Notes under the pieces: model-generated
Databases searched by the model: none
The model's input: only the letters and a program-made list of their open reading frames with translations
What the model was told of the DNA's origin: nothing
Made by a program: the position numbers and the translations under genes
Origin: Nitrosomonas sp.
Lineage (GTDB): Bacteria > Pseudomonadota > Gammaproteobacteria > Burkholderiales > Nitrosomonadaceae
Reading direction: 5' to 3'
Length of the DNA: 51,389 nucleotides
Assembly (NCBI GenBank): GCA_021774195.1
Contig: JAJFJJ010000010.1
Span: 1 to 51,389, forward strand
Shown: in pieces, positions 38,716 through 48,737 of the stretch
Numbering within the stretch: the first letter of the stretch is position 1
How the letters are laid out: each line of letters begins with the position of its first letter

Positions 38716-41700
38716 TACAATCTATTCGGGCAGCTAAATTGTTCAAGTTCACGTAATCGGAATGGATTCTGAACGCTACTAGTAACAACTTCAAATTGTA
38801 TTTTTCGGCCATCTACATTAAAAGTAGTAAAGAATTTTTCTGATTGTTCGGATGCTTCAATTTCAATTTTATCAAACATGCGAAATAATGCCCAAGGACC
38901 TTCAAAAACCTGTCCAGATGTACCGCCTGCAGAAGCAGGAGAAATTTGTAAGCGTACTTGAGAGCTCCCTCTTGGGCCAGGCCATTTTACAGAAATGGGA
39001 ATCTGTGGGCCATGACTATACTTGACTAGTTGTCCGTCGACATCAAGGGTGAATTGTGTGATAGATGCATCCATATCAATCGGTTTAAAAACGAATTCCA
39101 TACCTGCCGCATTACCGCCATGCCGAAAAAAAACTTCACGAATTATTTTTGCTTGCTGAAATCCCTGTAAATCTTTGGATGCGTGTCCCATACTGGCATC
39201 ACCAGATTTTTTAAAACGCCATGGGTATGTTGAAGTATCAACATATTCTAAAAGGTTCTGTTGAAAAAAATTATCAAGAATTCCGCCTGGCGCAAATAAT
39301 CGTGCGAAATCATCTTGAGTGACATCGCGTGGACTCGTTTTGGTGAAAGGGTAACGTTCAGAAATTGCTTTACGGCAAAACTCAGTAACATTAGCTTTGA
39401 GTGATTGATTTAACATCACACGTTTTTGCCCCAAAGCTTGGCTGATGCCGCTTGTTGAGAGTGTGGTAAGCATAGAGCGTATCGGCTCAGGCAGATAGCC
39501 TGCACCTGCCTCAATTTTAGTAGGAATATCGCTTGGCGGTGGAGCGGAGCCACTTTTAAGTGCTGAATCTGTTGCTGTGAGCAGCATGTACAGGTCATTA
39601 ATCTGTGTGATAACTGTATCTATTGGCGCAGGTTGGCCGGGAACAGCAGCGCGGACTAATCGACGTAAATCTCTGAAACGATCATCAACAATATGTTCGG
39701 GCCTAGATACAATTGACGCAGTTGATTCTTTTTCTTCAGTTCGACCAAGTAGTAAGACTAATTGATCTCTGGCACTTCTAACTTTATCCGATGTTTTATC
39801 AATTACGTTTTTGTCTGTTTCATCGAGATTTACTAGGGTCACTTCTTTGACAATGGCATTTAATAAGATTGGAAGTGGTGAATCGGCCGCTGAAAGTAAA
39901 CGTGTAGATTGAATGCTTTCTTGTAAATTCTTTGTGTGAACTAATTTAATATCATTAATAAAAGCTTCCCATACTTGCGCATAATCTTGTAAATATATCC
40001 TGCGCACTTCTTCAATAAGTTCAGTTTCCGCTTGAGGGTTAATGAATCTATTTTGTTCTTTTTCTCTTAAGTCTAATACCCAAATTTCTTCCTCGGAAAG
40101 CTGCCTTGCGATTTTTTTCGAAGCTTTAGTAAAAACGTTGTAGTAGCCATCATAGCTGAATAACCCAGGTACCCCTTGAGTAATCGGTCGTAGGCTTGCG
40201 CGTGTAAAAACCAGTGAAGCAGAGGGCCCAACAACATTTGAAATCGTAAATTCAGGTATATTCGAACCAACACCTTGCAATTTTAGGCGGGTATAAATTC
40301 GTTGAGCAATAGGTGTTCTAGTGACGATATTGCGAACATTCTCGACCAGCTGTGTATTGATAGGGATGGGTGATGACAACTGACCTCGAGTTAATAAGTT
40401 ATCCAGATGAAATTCAAGTTCCTCGCGCTGCTCAATGGTAACCTCTCGTGGCAAGCTGATTTCCCAGTCAGTAATAATAAAGGCTTTTAGTGCAACTGGA
40501 TCGACATGTTTAGAATCATGCAGCATTAAATAAGCTTTGAGTCCTTCGTATAGCAGCTCAAGATTTTGTTGACCGGCATTGTTTAACAGTTGTTCAATTC
40601 GGTATACGAGTTGTGGAAGAAATGCATCTTGTAGTAAACGTTGATAAGCATTGTTTGATGCCGCTGCAAGTTTGTCACCCTGGTAAAGGCCCATACCCAT
40701 AGATAGCGGTATGGAGTCACTGTCAATGGTAGAGATGTTGGTGAGTTCTTGTACAGATTTAAGTGTGGGTAGCAAGTTTATTATATTTAGGTTCTGTATA
40801 GCAGGAAGCTCATCAACTTGCTTGGCAACGGATGCTATTTCAGATTCTACCTTGGCGACATATGTTTTATTGTTTGAATAACTTATTGCCCATGTTGCAC
40901 CTAAACTTATTGTTAGTAATGCGGCAACAATAGAACCACCCCATTGCAATCTACGCTGCTGACGCTCCCAACGCAGATTGGTTCCTGCCAGATCCGATTC
41001 GGTGAATATTACATCCTTTATTAGTTTTGTGAGAAAAAAACTTTTGCCGCATGGTTTGTTCGGTGTAAATTGTTTGCGATCAAGATTGAGTGCACGGCCA
41101 AGGCTACCCATTACACGATCAATTGGGTTCCCTTCTTGTGTGCCACTGGTAAAGTAGACACCTCTTAATAATGGCTGCTGTTCAAATCGCGAAGGTAAAA
41201 ATACTTGATTAAGAAAATGACCGAGGGCTATTTTAAGGCTGCTAAATTGCTGGGGAAAAGCATACAGTGATTCACGTTTCTGTATATTTCTTTCCTGTTG
41301 TAGGTAGTCGAGCAACCGATCATTAAGCCGATCTTCTAGTGCAGAGAATTCAGAATCAAAATTGTTAAGTGAAGAGGTTTCTTGATTTTCCGATAGTGGG
41401 AAAGAAGTTCCCCACACCTGTGTACGTTCTTCTTTACCGTATTCACCGAAGAAGTCCATGAAACCAGCAAGCAAGTCGGTTTTGGTGACTAATACATAAA
41501 GTGGAAATCGGATATTTAATTCGGTATGTAGTTCTTGTATACGTTTACGTATTGCATTGGCTTGTGCTTCTCTTTGTGCGGGAGTTTGCTCTAATAAATC
41601 AGCTACGCTAACTGTGACAATGACACCATTAATCGGGCGACGTGGGCGGTGTTTTTTTAAAAGTTGCAGAAAGCCTGTCCAGGCTGAACTATCAGCAATT

Positions 41701-42320
41701 TTGTCACTTTCTTGTGTGGTGTAACGTCCAGCAGTATCCAATAAGACCGCTTCATCTGTAAACCACCAGTCACAGTTACGTGTACCACCAATGCCATGAA
41801 CGACTTCTTGACCGAAGCGTTCGGAAAGAGGAAATTGGAGACCAGAGTTGATAAGGGCCGTTGTCTTTCCTGATCCAGGTGCTCCGATGAAGATATACCA
41901 AGGTAGCTCATAAAGATATTGTCGATGCATCAACGAAGAAAATAGTGGACGTTTTGTGCGGCTCCTGGGGTCGGTTTTTTTGAGTACAGCGACAGCTTCT
42001 GCAAAACGCTCTCGTAATAAAGCTACTTCTTCAGTGCCTGGCCTGTCGTCCGAAATTGGTGACGAGGACGATTGCCGCAGAAGTCCGTCAATTAATCGTG
42101 TGTTCAGATTGCGTGCTTTAATGAATTGCCAAAGGAGCTTGCCAAGATAGAAACTAATAATCAATGCAATAAGAGCTGTTCTTATGGTGCTAGATTCTAG
42201 TGGACGGTAGTCTGCTAGCGCAACTAATGGGCCGGCAAACCAGATTAATAGCCCGATGGCAATGAGGCCAATAAAAGCGAATGTCCAGCGATTGAATAGA
42301 AATTTAAAAATCTTCTTCAT
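38715..42320 (-). CDS. tssM: T6SS membrane protein TssM (IcmF)
   Basis: 1201 residues of the inner-membrane core subunit. Two N-terminal helices (about 12-30 and 45-65), an NTPase region with Walker A GAPGSGKT (146-153), a third helix (about 461-480) and a large periplasmic domain that binds TssJ are present. The Walker motif is complete, although some TssM lack it. It lies 40 bp after tssL. Confidence 0.96.
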   Translation of the reverse strand: MKKIFKFLFNRWTFAFIGLIAIGLLIWFAGPLVALADYRPLESSTIRTALIALIISFYLGKLLWQFIKARNLNTRLIDGLLRQSSSSPISDDRPGTEEVALLRERFAEAVAVLKKTDPRSRTKRPLFSSLMHRQYLYELPWYIFIGAPGSGKTTALINSGLQFPLSERFGQEVVHGIGGTRNCDWWFTDEAVLLDTAGRYTTQESDKIADSSAWTGFLQLLKKHRPRRPINGVIVTVSVADLLEQTPAQREAQANAIRKRIQELHTELNIRFPLYVLVTKTDLLAGFMDFFGEYGKEERTQVWGTSFPLSENQETSSLNNFDSEFSALEDRLNDRLLDYLQQERNIQKRESLYAFPQQFSSLKIALGHFLNQVFLPSRFEQQPLLRGVYFTSGTQEGNPIDRVMGSLGRALNLDRKQFTPNKPCGKSFFLTKLIKDVIFTESDLAGTNLRWERQQRRLQWGGSIVAALLTISLGATWAISYSNNKTYVAKVESEIASVAKQVDELPAIQNLNIINLLPTLKSVQELTNISTIDSDSIPLSMGMGLYQGDKLAAASNNAYQRLLQDAFLPQLVYRIEQLLNNAGQQNLELLYEGLKAYLMLHDSKHVDPVALKAFIITDWEISLPREVTIEQREELEFHLDNLLTRGQLSSPIPINTQLVENVRNIVTRTPIAQRIYTRLKLQGVGSNIPEFTISNVVGPSASLVFTRASLRPITQGVPGLFSYDGYYNVFTKASKKIARQLSEEEIWVLDLREKEQNRFINPQAETELIEEVRRIYLQDYAQVWEAFINDIKLVHTKNLQESIQSTRLLSAADSPLPILLNAIVKEVTLVNLDETDKNVIDKTSDKVRSARDQLVLLLGRTEEKESTASIVSRPEHIVDDRFRDLRRLVRAAVPGQPAPIDTVITQINDLYMLLTATDSALKSGSAPPPSDIPTKIEAGAGYLPEPIRSMLTTLSTSGISQALGQKRVMLNQSLKANVTEFCRKAISERYPFTKTSPRDVTQDDFARLFAPGGILDNFFQQNLLEYVDTSTYPWRFKKSGDASMGHASKDLQGFQQAKIIREVFFRHGGNAAGMEFVFKPIDMDASITQFTLDVDGQLVKYSHGPQIPISVKWPGPRGSSQVRLQISPASAGGTSGQVFEGPWALFRMFDKIEIEASEQSEKFFTTFNVDGRKIQFEVVTSSVQNPFRLRELEQFSCPNRL

Positions 42321-42360
42321 TCCTCTTGCCTCTTAAAATAGGGTCGACTTTGGGCGTGAT

Positions 42361-43674
42361 TTATTTGTTTTCGTGAGCGGCAATTAATATGATCTCAACA
42401 CGTCGATTACGAGCACGGCCCTCAGATGTGTTGTTTGAGTCAACTGGTTCCGTATCGGCATGTCCTACTGCGCTAAGCCGGCTTTCTGGAGTTCCCATTT
42501 TGATCAGTAACTGTTTTACAGAATCAGCACGTTCTTGAGAAAGGTGCCAATTAGAAGGGAACCGGATTGAATTTATTGGACGATTGTCTGTGTGGCCAGT
42601 AATTTGTACTTGTCCTGATACCGAATTTAATTTATTCGCAATTCGTGTGAGAATCTTTACAAAATTATTAGAAATCGCTGTGCTACCAGATGCAAAAATG
42701 CCATCGCCAAGTAAAGTGATGACGACGTTATTGCCAGACCTATTGTTGACAGCAACCAAGCCTTCTTGGATTTCCTCACGTAGGAACTCGGTGATTGATG
42801 GTGTTATTGATGGGAGTGGCAGGGGTGCATATTCCGGGATAGGGTCTTTAATGTGAATGGATTGTATCTGAGCAAATACAGGGTCTGAAGAGCTGTTAAG
42901 TAGGTAACTGAAAGTTAAATACGACACCAATAAAATTAGTCCACATAATGCAGACAAAACCCATAGCGGTAGGAGCAAAAATATCTTTGCACGTTTAATA
43001 AACGCAGCTTGCCAATGTGGTGATAAATCTCGTTCATAGTTCCCACGTTCTTTATTCAAAATTTGGGTTAAACGTTCTCGCAGTTCTTCTAAGTGAGTTT
43101 TTCCATTGTCCATAACGCGATAGCGACCCTCAAAGCCCAAAGCAAGGCAAATGCTCATAAACTCAAGGATATCTCGGTTGGCTTTAGGGTTTTCGGCTAA
43201 TTTTGTTAACAGTAGGAAAAACTTTTCACCACCAGATGCTTCATTATGAAACATCACAAGTAAGCTATGTTTGCCCCATACTCCATTGCCCCAGGGGGTA
43301 GAGGAAATGGTTTCGTCCAGAAGTGTGCACAGCACATAGCGTGCAGCAATAACCTTCTCGGGTAGTATGCCAGCTGCTTTTGCTTGATTTTCAAATGTTT
43401 TAATATGCTGCGCAATGTAATCACGTAAACCCATTGGATCGGTATGCTGCATAGTCACTCGTAATTGTGATACGACATTCAATAAGGGATTGGCGGCTGC
43501 GATTAGAGGATTTAATCCTGAAACCACGGTCGATGTGTCTGTTTCTACGAAACTTCCACTAGGTGGTGGTTTATGACTGGCTTGTTGTCCTTGTGTTGGG
43601 GCACGCCCTCCCGGTGAAGGCATGATTATCGTTCTATCTGAGTCTGGAGAAGCGAATGGATCATCTTTGTTCAT
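42361..43674 (-). CDS. tssL: T6SS protein TssL (DotU) with OmpA-like domain
   Basis: 437 residues: a disordered proline-rich N terminus, the DotU cytoplasmic domain (about 50-225), one membrane helix (about 230-260), and a C-terminal OmpA-like peptidoglycan-binding domain (about 300-437, with TGHTDNRPI and SQERADSVK). This is the extended type with a cell-wall anchor. It is followed by tssM and preceded by tssK by 75 bp. Confidence 0.95.
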   Translation of the reverse strand: MNKDDPFASPDSDRTIIMPSPGGRAPTQGQQASHKPPPSGSFVETDTSTVVSGLNPLIAAANPLLNVVSQLRVTMQHTDPMGLRDYIAQHIKTFENQAKAAGILPEKVIAARYVLCTLLDETISSTPWGNGVWGKHSLLVMFHNEASGGEKFFLLLTKLAENPKANRDILEFMSICLALGFEGRYRVMDNGKTHLEELRERLTQILNKERGNYERDLSPHWQAAFIKRAKIFLLLPLWVLSALCGLILLVSYLTFSYLLNSSSDPVFAQIQSIHIKDPIPEYAPLPLPSITPSITEFLREEIQEGLVAVNNRSGNNVVITLLGDGIFASGSTAISNNFVKILTRIANKLNSVSGQVQITGHTDNRPINSIRFPSNWHLSQERADSVKQLLIKMGTPESRLSAVGHADTEPVDSNNTSEGRARNRRVEIILIAAHENK

Positions 43675-43749
43675 AACACGAATCCGTTTTCAAAGTAATA
43701 TTGGATATGCTGGATAGAGTGCTTGGGTGTAAGTTATTGCCTAAGTCTT

Positions 43750-45087
43750 TTAATTTCTAATTGCCCAGAATTCAAGCTCAAGGCCTGGAAAATCACCTGC
43801 AATATGGATAGCCAATCCACCGGAATTTTCAAGCTGTTTCCATATTTCATTTTCTTTTTCGATTTCAAAGTAGTTGAATCCCACATGAAAAGGAATTTGC
43901 CTTGGTGCTACAGGCAAAACATTAAGTGCTATACCTGGTAAAGCTAAATTAACCAAATCTCGAATTCTTTCAACAGGCCCAATTTTGACCTGTGCAGGAA
44001 ATTGTGACTGTAATACTTCTGCCGGAAGTTGCGCATTCACAGCTAGAACAAAGCTTGCTGATTTAAGTAATGACTGGTCTGGAATTATTGCGACTCGGAC
44101 GCCATATTTACGATCTTGCAGTTCAATAGAAATTGCGCTTTGTTCCATTACCATACTTAAGGTTCGACGTAAGTCGCTCATTAATGGTGCAAAACAATGT
44201 GCTAGCACATCGTGTTGATATTCCGTGTACTTGGGTGGCCGACGATTGGTGTTATTAAATGTTTCCAGATCTCCGGCAAGACTAAGGCACAGACTAAACA
44301 GACGTTCAGGATGTAACATTAAAGTAGTCATGAAATGAGTAAATAGTGGCTCATGGCGATTAATTGTTTGTAGCAAAAGAAAGTCAGCAATTTCTGCAAC
44401 GCCGCCACGTCCCGGTTGTGCAATTCGTTGTGCCAATGCTTCACCGCGTTGATGAAGTAAACCACATAATTCTTTTAGATATCCCGCTAGTACCGGATCA
44501 GAACCAACGTGCAGCATTGGTGGAATAAATGATCTCTGTAGTATCAGTTGATTATTGGTGAGGCGCTCTGTTATCTGTACGACGCCAAGTATCGTATAAG
44601 CATCAGTTATGTCTCCTTTACGCATGAGCCTTAATCGAAGTTGACCCACTTGCAAGAATGCACTGTTATCATTATTCGTATTGGAATCTACAATTTCTGT
44701 TTCTTCAACCGAGAAACGTGCAAGATTATTGTTTTGGTTGTTTTCTGAATCTGCTTCATCTATACCTGCGCGTCGCATAGGCAAAGCCAATACGATCACT
44801 TCATCTTGTAAATCGGCATCGATATCTAAAGGTAAAGGAGGTTTATCTTGATGAGGAAAATTAAATGGCGTGCCATCAGGAAAGATACCACATGCTGAAG
44901 TCAATTGAATTTTACCCAGCATCAATGCATCGTTATCCAGCTCAATAGCACTGAACCCCCAGCTATAACTCAGTAAGGGCGAAGTACGACCTTCCAAAAG
45001 TTTTTCTAGATAACGGTCATGTTGCTGAAAATGTTGGGGCTGAAGAAACATTCCCTCAGACCATACAACTTTATTGTTCCAGGACAT
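43750..45087 (-). CDS. tssK: T6SS baseplate protein TssK
   Basis: About 445 residues of the VasE/ImpJ family. It has the N-terminal VVWSEGMFLQPQHFQQHDRY and YSWGFSAIELD segments. TssK links the baseplate to the membrane complex. The frame opens earlier, but the ATG at 45087, 8 bases after a GGAG, is preferred because MSWNNKVVWSEG is the family's usual beginning. tssJ precedes it by 18 bp. Confidence 0.95.
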   Translation of the reverse strand: MSWNNKVVWSEGMFLQPQHFQQHDRYLEKLLEGRTSPLLSYSWGFSAIELDNDALMLGKIQLTSACGIFPDGTPFNFPHQDKPPLPLDIDADLQDEVIVLALPMRRAGIDEADSENNQNNNLARFSVEETEIVDSNTNNDNSAFLQVGQLRLRLMRKGDITDAYTILGVVQITERLTNNQLILQRSFIPPMLHVGSDPVLAGYLKELCGLLHQRGEALAQRIAQPGRGGVAEIADFLLLQTINRHEPLFTHFMTTLMLHPERLFSLCLSLAGDLETFNNTNRRPPKYTEYQHDVLAHCFAPLMSDLRRTLSMVMEQSAISIELQDRKYGVRVAIIPDQSLLKSASFVLAVNAQLPAEVLQSQFPAQVKIGPVERIRDLVNLALPGIALNVLPVAPRQIPFHVGFNYFEIEKENEIWKQLENSGGLAIHIAGDFPGLELEFWAIRN

Positions 45088-45105
45088 TGTGAGTTTCTCC
45101 AATTT

Positions 45106-45669
45106 CTATTTTGTATCAGGTTTTATAACTTCATATAAGCTGCCAACCGGCGGCTTTGGAGACCAAAGTTGGCAAAAGAATCCACAGGCTTGTTTAGCCC
45201 CGATCATGATTTTATTTTCTTCGAGGAGAATATATATTTCTGGGGCTTTTTCTTTTGCTGGAATGGTTGTTGCTGCTCGCCAGTGTGCGTGTTCGATATC
45301 TCGGAATGCGGCAACGACGCCGACGTAGCGGGTATCGAATTGTAACGTTCTGTCAAATTTTAGCTTTCTACCCGGAGAAAGTTGGAATTCCTCGCTGTTG
45401 AGTAACTCACTGCCAAGTGTTTCACTGTAACTATTAAAAATTGAAAAAAAATCTGCGGTATTAAATGCGGCAAGTGAATTCAGTTCAAAAACTTTTATGA
45501 CTACAGGTCTGGCTTCAGGTTTAGAAGTTTCATCAGTGTATTGATTAATGTTTTCCTGCACGTTAAGCGACATTGTAGCGATCGGTGGCTTTGGCGCACT
45601 GGTGCATCCGACCAGAAACAAAAGCATAATGACTAAAATAGTTTCATTTAGATTTGAGGCAATCTTCAT
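45106..45669 (-). CDS. tssJ: T6SS outer-membrane lipoprotein TssJ
   Basis: 187 residues with a lipoprotein signal peptide (lipobox LVGC, Cys22). The body follows the TssJ pattern: VVIKVFELNSLAAFNTADFF, LNSEEFQLSPGR and a final strand GVVAAFRDI. It anchors the membrane complex through TssM. It is the first gene of the minus-strand operon tssJ-tssK-tssL-tssM-tagF. Confidence 0.92.
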   Translation of the reverse strand: MKIASNLNETILVIMLLFLVGCTSAPKPPIATMSLNVQENINQYTDETSKPEARPVVIKVFELNSLAAFNTADFFSIFNSYSETLGSELLNSEEFQLSPGRKLKFDRTLQFDTRYVGVVAAFRDIEHAHWRAATTIPAKEKAPEIYILLEENKIMIGAKQACGFFCQLWSPKPPVGSLYEVIKPDTK

Positions 45670-45992
45670 TACACAGCTCTCCTTTATTTCCTGATGAAAA
45701 TGATTGCGTCTATACTATAGCTTAGAATAGTATGTGTCTTGTACTCAAAATGCTGTGGCAAAACTCACACCTCACGCGCAAACTAATGCGACTAGAATGA
45801 TGGAGATCTACGTTAAATTACATTTTCTGTGTGTGTTTTCTCACAGAAGATTTATGTTTTCGAAGTTATCATGCACTAATGATAACCCGTATATTTCACC
45901 AGTTGTTGGCGTTTTAACGACCAGCTATCTATGTTTAGTTGAGTTTACTCGCTTAATTTTGAATACTGGGATAATAAAGGAATTTATAAGTT
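45670..45992. other. Divergent region tssJ / tssA
   Basis: About 323 bp without a gene. It contains the CRP-like dyad at 45829-45847 and presumably the promoters of both operons. Confidence 0.55.
45829..45847 (+). promoter_or_regulatory. CRP/FNR-like dyad, copy 1 (upstream of tssA and tssJ)
   Basis: The sequence GTGTGTGTTTTCTCACAGA contains TGTGT-N6-TCACA, a close fit to the CRP consensus TGTGA-N6-TCACA. It is nearly identical (two differences in 19) to the site at 49849-49867. It lies 145 bp before the tssA ATG and about 160 bp before the tssJ start. Confidence 0.6.
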
Positions 45993-46991
45993 ATGGAACT
46001 AGAAAAATTGTTGGCACCTATTTCGCAGGATATGCCTTGTGGGCCTGATCTTGATGGGATGCCTGATTATTCTTCGCTGGAACAAGACAGTAAAGGTAAG
46101 CCTGAACGGGTAATGGGTGACAAAGTTGTTCAAGCTGTAGAACCGGACTGGTCTGATATTAAGGTGCGTGCCGAGGCATTGTTCCCGCTGACCAAAGATT
46201 TGCGTGTGGCAATTTTGTTTCTGCGCGCAAATACACGCTTAGAAGGACTGTTGGGGTTTTCCTCTGGTTTGAAATTAATACATGAAATGCTGGCCCGCTA
46301 TTGGGAGAATGTTCATCCCTGTCTTGACCCTGACGATGATAATGACCCGACCATGCGGCTTAACGTACTTACGTCATTAGAAGATTCTGAAACATTAGTA
46401 CGCGATCTACGTACTGTGAAGTTTATCTGTGCGAGTAGACATACTCAGTTAACAATACGAGACATTTTAGTGGCGCTTGGAAAGCTATCTGCAACTGGTA
46501 GCGAAAATGCGCCTAATCAAGCTGAAATTGAAAATATTCTTATTTCCGATGAAAATAAAGCGCTGGTGCAAGCCATGCAGGATGCTTTGCAAACATTGGA
46601 TGAAATTAAAACATTATTAGGAAAAAAAGTTGCTGTTGATCGTGTGCCGGATTTTAAACCGCTGTACGATACCTTCAAAATGGTGTTGCCCTTGTGTACG
46701 GAAATGCCGGAAACTGAAGAAACACAAGACAGTGATACGAATACCAACCAAAAAAAACCCCCCACCACATCGCAGGCTGGCGAAATTCGTAGTCGTGAAG
46801 ATGTTGTGCGGGTGCTGGAAAAAGCTTGCAATTTTATAGAGCGTACTGAGCCGACCAATCCTGCGCCCTTATTGATCCGGCGAGCGCAATATTTAATGGC
46901 CAAGAATTTTGTTGAAATAATTGAAGAGCTCGGGCCTGATTGGTTGAAAGAAGTTCAACGTATTTCGGGACATGGTGTGAGTAAGAAGTGA
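45993..46991 (+). CDS. tssA: T6SS protein TssA
   Basis: 332 residues. The ImpA N-terminal domain (about 1-125) includes CGPDLDGMPDY and WSDIKVRAEALF, followed by a helical linker and a short C-terminal domain (about 260-332) with SREDVVRVLEKACNF. TssA caps and organises sheath assembly; the short C terminus points to a short TssA. The ATG at 45993 has AAGGAATT upstream. It begins the plus-strand side of the locus. Confidence 0.93.
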   Translation: MELEKLLAPISQDMPCGPDLDGMPDYSSLEQDSKGKPERVMGDKVVQAVEPDWSDIKVRAEALFPLTKDLRVAILFLRANTRLEGLLGFSSGLKLIHEMLARYWENVHPCLDPDDDNDPTMRLNVLTSLEDSETLVRDLRTVKFICASRHTQLTIRDILVALGKLSATGSENAPNQAEIENILISDENKALVQAMQDALQTLDEIKTLLGKKVAVDRVPDFKPLYDTFKMVLPLCTEMPETEETQDSDTNTNQKKPPTTSQAGEIRSREDVVRVLEKACNFIERTEPTNPAPLLIRRAQYLMAKNFVEIIEELGPDWLKEVQRISGHGVSKK

Positions 46992-48170
46992 GTGGTTGGA
47001 AGTTGTAGTGATTGATGATTCTGTTTTGGTATTAATAAATTAGGAGTAGTGATCATGGTGGATTTTTCTAAATCATTACATTACTGTCCCGTTAACTCCT
47101 AATTGAAGCGGCCTGATTCTACCTAAATTGGTATAATAAGTTTGCGTATAACTTGTTGAACCAATATAGGAAATCAGGCCATGTCACATTGTAATACGAT
47201 CTTCTCACAAATACTAAAATTTGTTCCGAGACATGAATTTGAGTCCCTGGCAAAAAAGCATCATTCAGGTCGATCCTTCCGTACCGCATCCAGATGGTCG
47301 CAGTTTGTGACCTTGGCAATGGCGCAATTGTCCGGTCGAAAAAGCTTACGAGATATTGTAGAAAATGTTTCAGTCCAGGCGCATCGCCTCTATCATTTGG
47401 GTAGCGCAAAGTTGACGCGTTCCAACTTATCTCGTATCAACGAAGACAAACCATACACGTTATATGAATCTTTGGCTGGGAAGTTATTAAGTCGTTGTCA
47501 GGGGATGGCGCCGGGTCACAATTTTCGTTTTAAGAACCCGCTTTATTCACTGGACGCCTCTACTATCGACCTCTGTTTATCGGTTTTTCCGTGGGCAAAT
47601 TTTCGCACGACAAAAAGTGCCGTCAAGCTTCATGTTGGACTAAATCACAGCGGTTATCTTCCTGAATTTCTAGCTGTTACAGAAGGCAAAACGAGTGATG
47701 TTGAGATTGGGCGTACATTGCAATTTCCTCAAGGCAGTATTGTCGCCGTTGACAGAGGGTACAATGACTACGCTTGGTATAACCAGCTGAATGAGAAAAA
47801 GATATTCTTTGTTACCCGCCTCAAAACTAACGCTAAATTTAAAGTGGTTAGTCGGAAACCAGTCTCAACAGACAAGGGATTAACCAGTGACCAAATCATT
47901 AAATTTACCGACCAAAAGTCGGCAAAGGCATGTCCAATTCAATTGCGGCGTATCGGCTATCGGGACAAAGAAAGCGGTAAACACTATGTTTTCCTAACCA
48001 ACAATTTCAAGTTGTCCGCTAGAACAATTGCTGACATTTATAAAGCTCGCTGGCAGGTGGAATTGTTCTTCAAATGGATCAAACAAAACCTGAAAATTAA
48101 GACTTTTGTCGGCACAAGTAAGAACGCTGTAATGACTCAAATCTGGATCGCTGTTTGCGTATATTTATTG

Positions 48171-48737
48171 TCCCAGATCGCTAGTTCAAAACTATGCACT
48201 TTAGTGCAAGGCTTTAGCTGCTACACATTATGTTATTCTGTGTTTTATGGAAGAACAAAGGCGCAGTGGTCATACGATTACAAACTTAATGGTTCATTTG
48301 GTTTGGGTCACGAAATATAGATATCCAGTTTTGAAAGGAGATATTCAGTCTCGCTGTCGGGAAATAATAATGCAGATTTGTGATGCTGAAGATGTGCAGC
48401 TACTAAAGGGTGTAGTAAGTAAAGATCACATTCATATGCATATAGAATATCCATCGAGGGTATCAATTAGTGATTTGGTGAAGAGGTTAAAAGGTCGTAC
48501 ATCACGGAATCTTTAGAGAGAATTTCCGGTATTGAAGAAGCGTTATTGGGGGCAACATTTTTGGGCAATAGGATACGGGGCTTGGTCCACAGGTAACGTA
48601 ACAGACGAGATGGTTCAGGAATATTTAGAGCATCATCGTCATCCCTCAAACAAAGACACGGGAAATATCATTTTAGAATGAGGACTTTCAGTCCAATAAC
48701 AACCTATGCACTTTCAGTGCATAGTGGTTGAGTATTG
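48171..48737 (+). mobile_element. IS200/IS605-like element nested in the IS4 transposase
   Basis: The 567-bp insert has subterminal hairpins typical of this family: TGCACT-TT-AGTGCA near the left (48195-48208) and a perfect CTATGCACT-TTC-AGTGCATAG near the right (48704-48724). It sits after TATTG, a sequence also present at its right junction. It makes no target duplication, as expected for Y1 transposases. Exact ends are uncertain by a few bases. Confidence 0.75.
48247..48681 (+). pseudogene. tnpA: IS200/IS605 TnpA (Y1 HUH transposase) with one nonsense codon
   Basis: The 144-codon frame has the HUH motif in KDHIHMHIEYP and the WGQHFWAIGYG and NVTDEMVQEYLEHH segments with the likely catalytic Tyr. 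The frame is broken once, by a TAG at 48514-48516 where relatives have a Gln, a single CAG-to-TAG change. Otherwise it is intact to the TGA at 48679-48681. Confidence 0.8.

Noticed and set aside
48247..48516. 89-residue protein as a gene of its own
   Set aside because: It is the front part of a 144-codon IS200/IS605 transposase cut by a nonsense codon.
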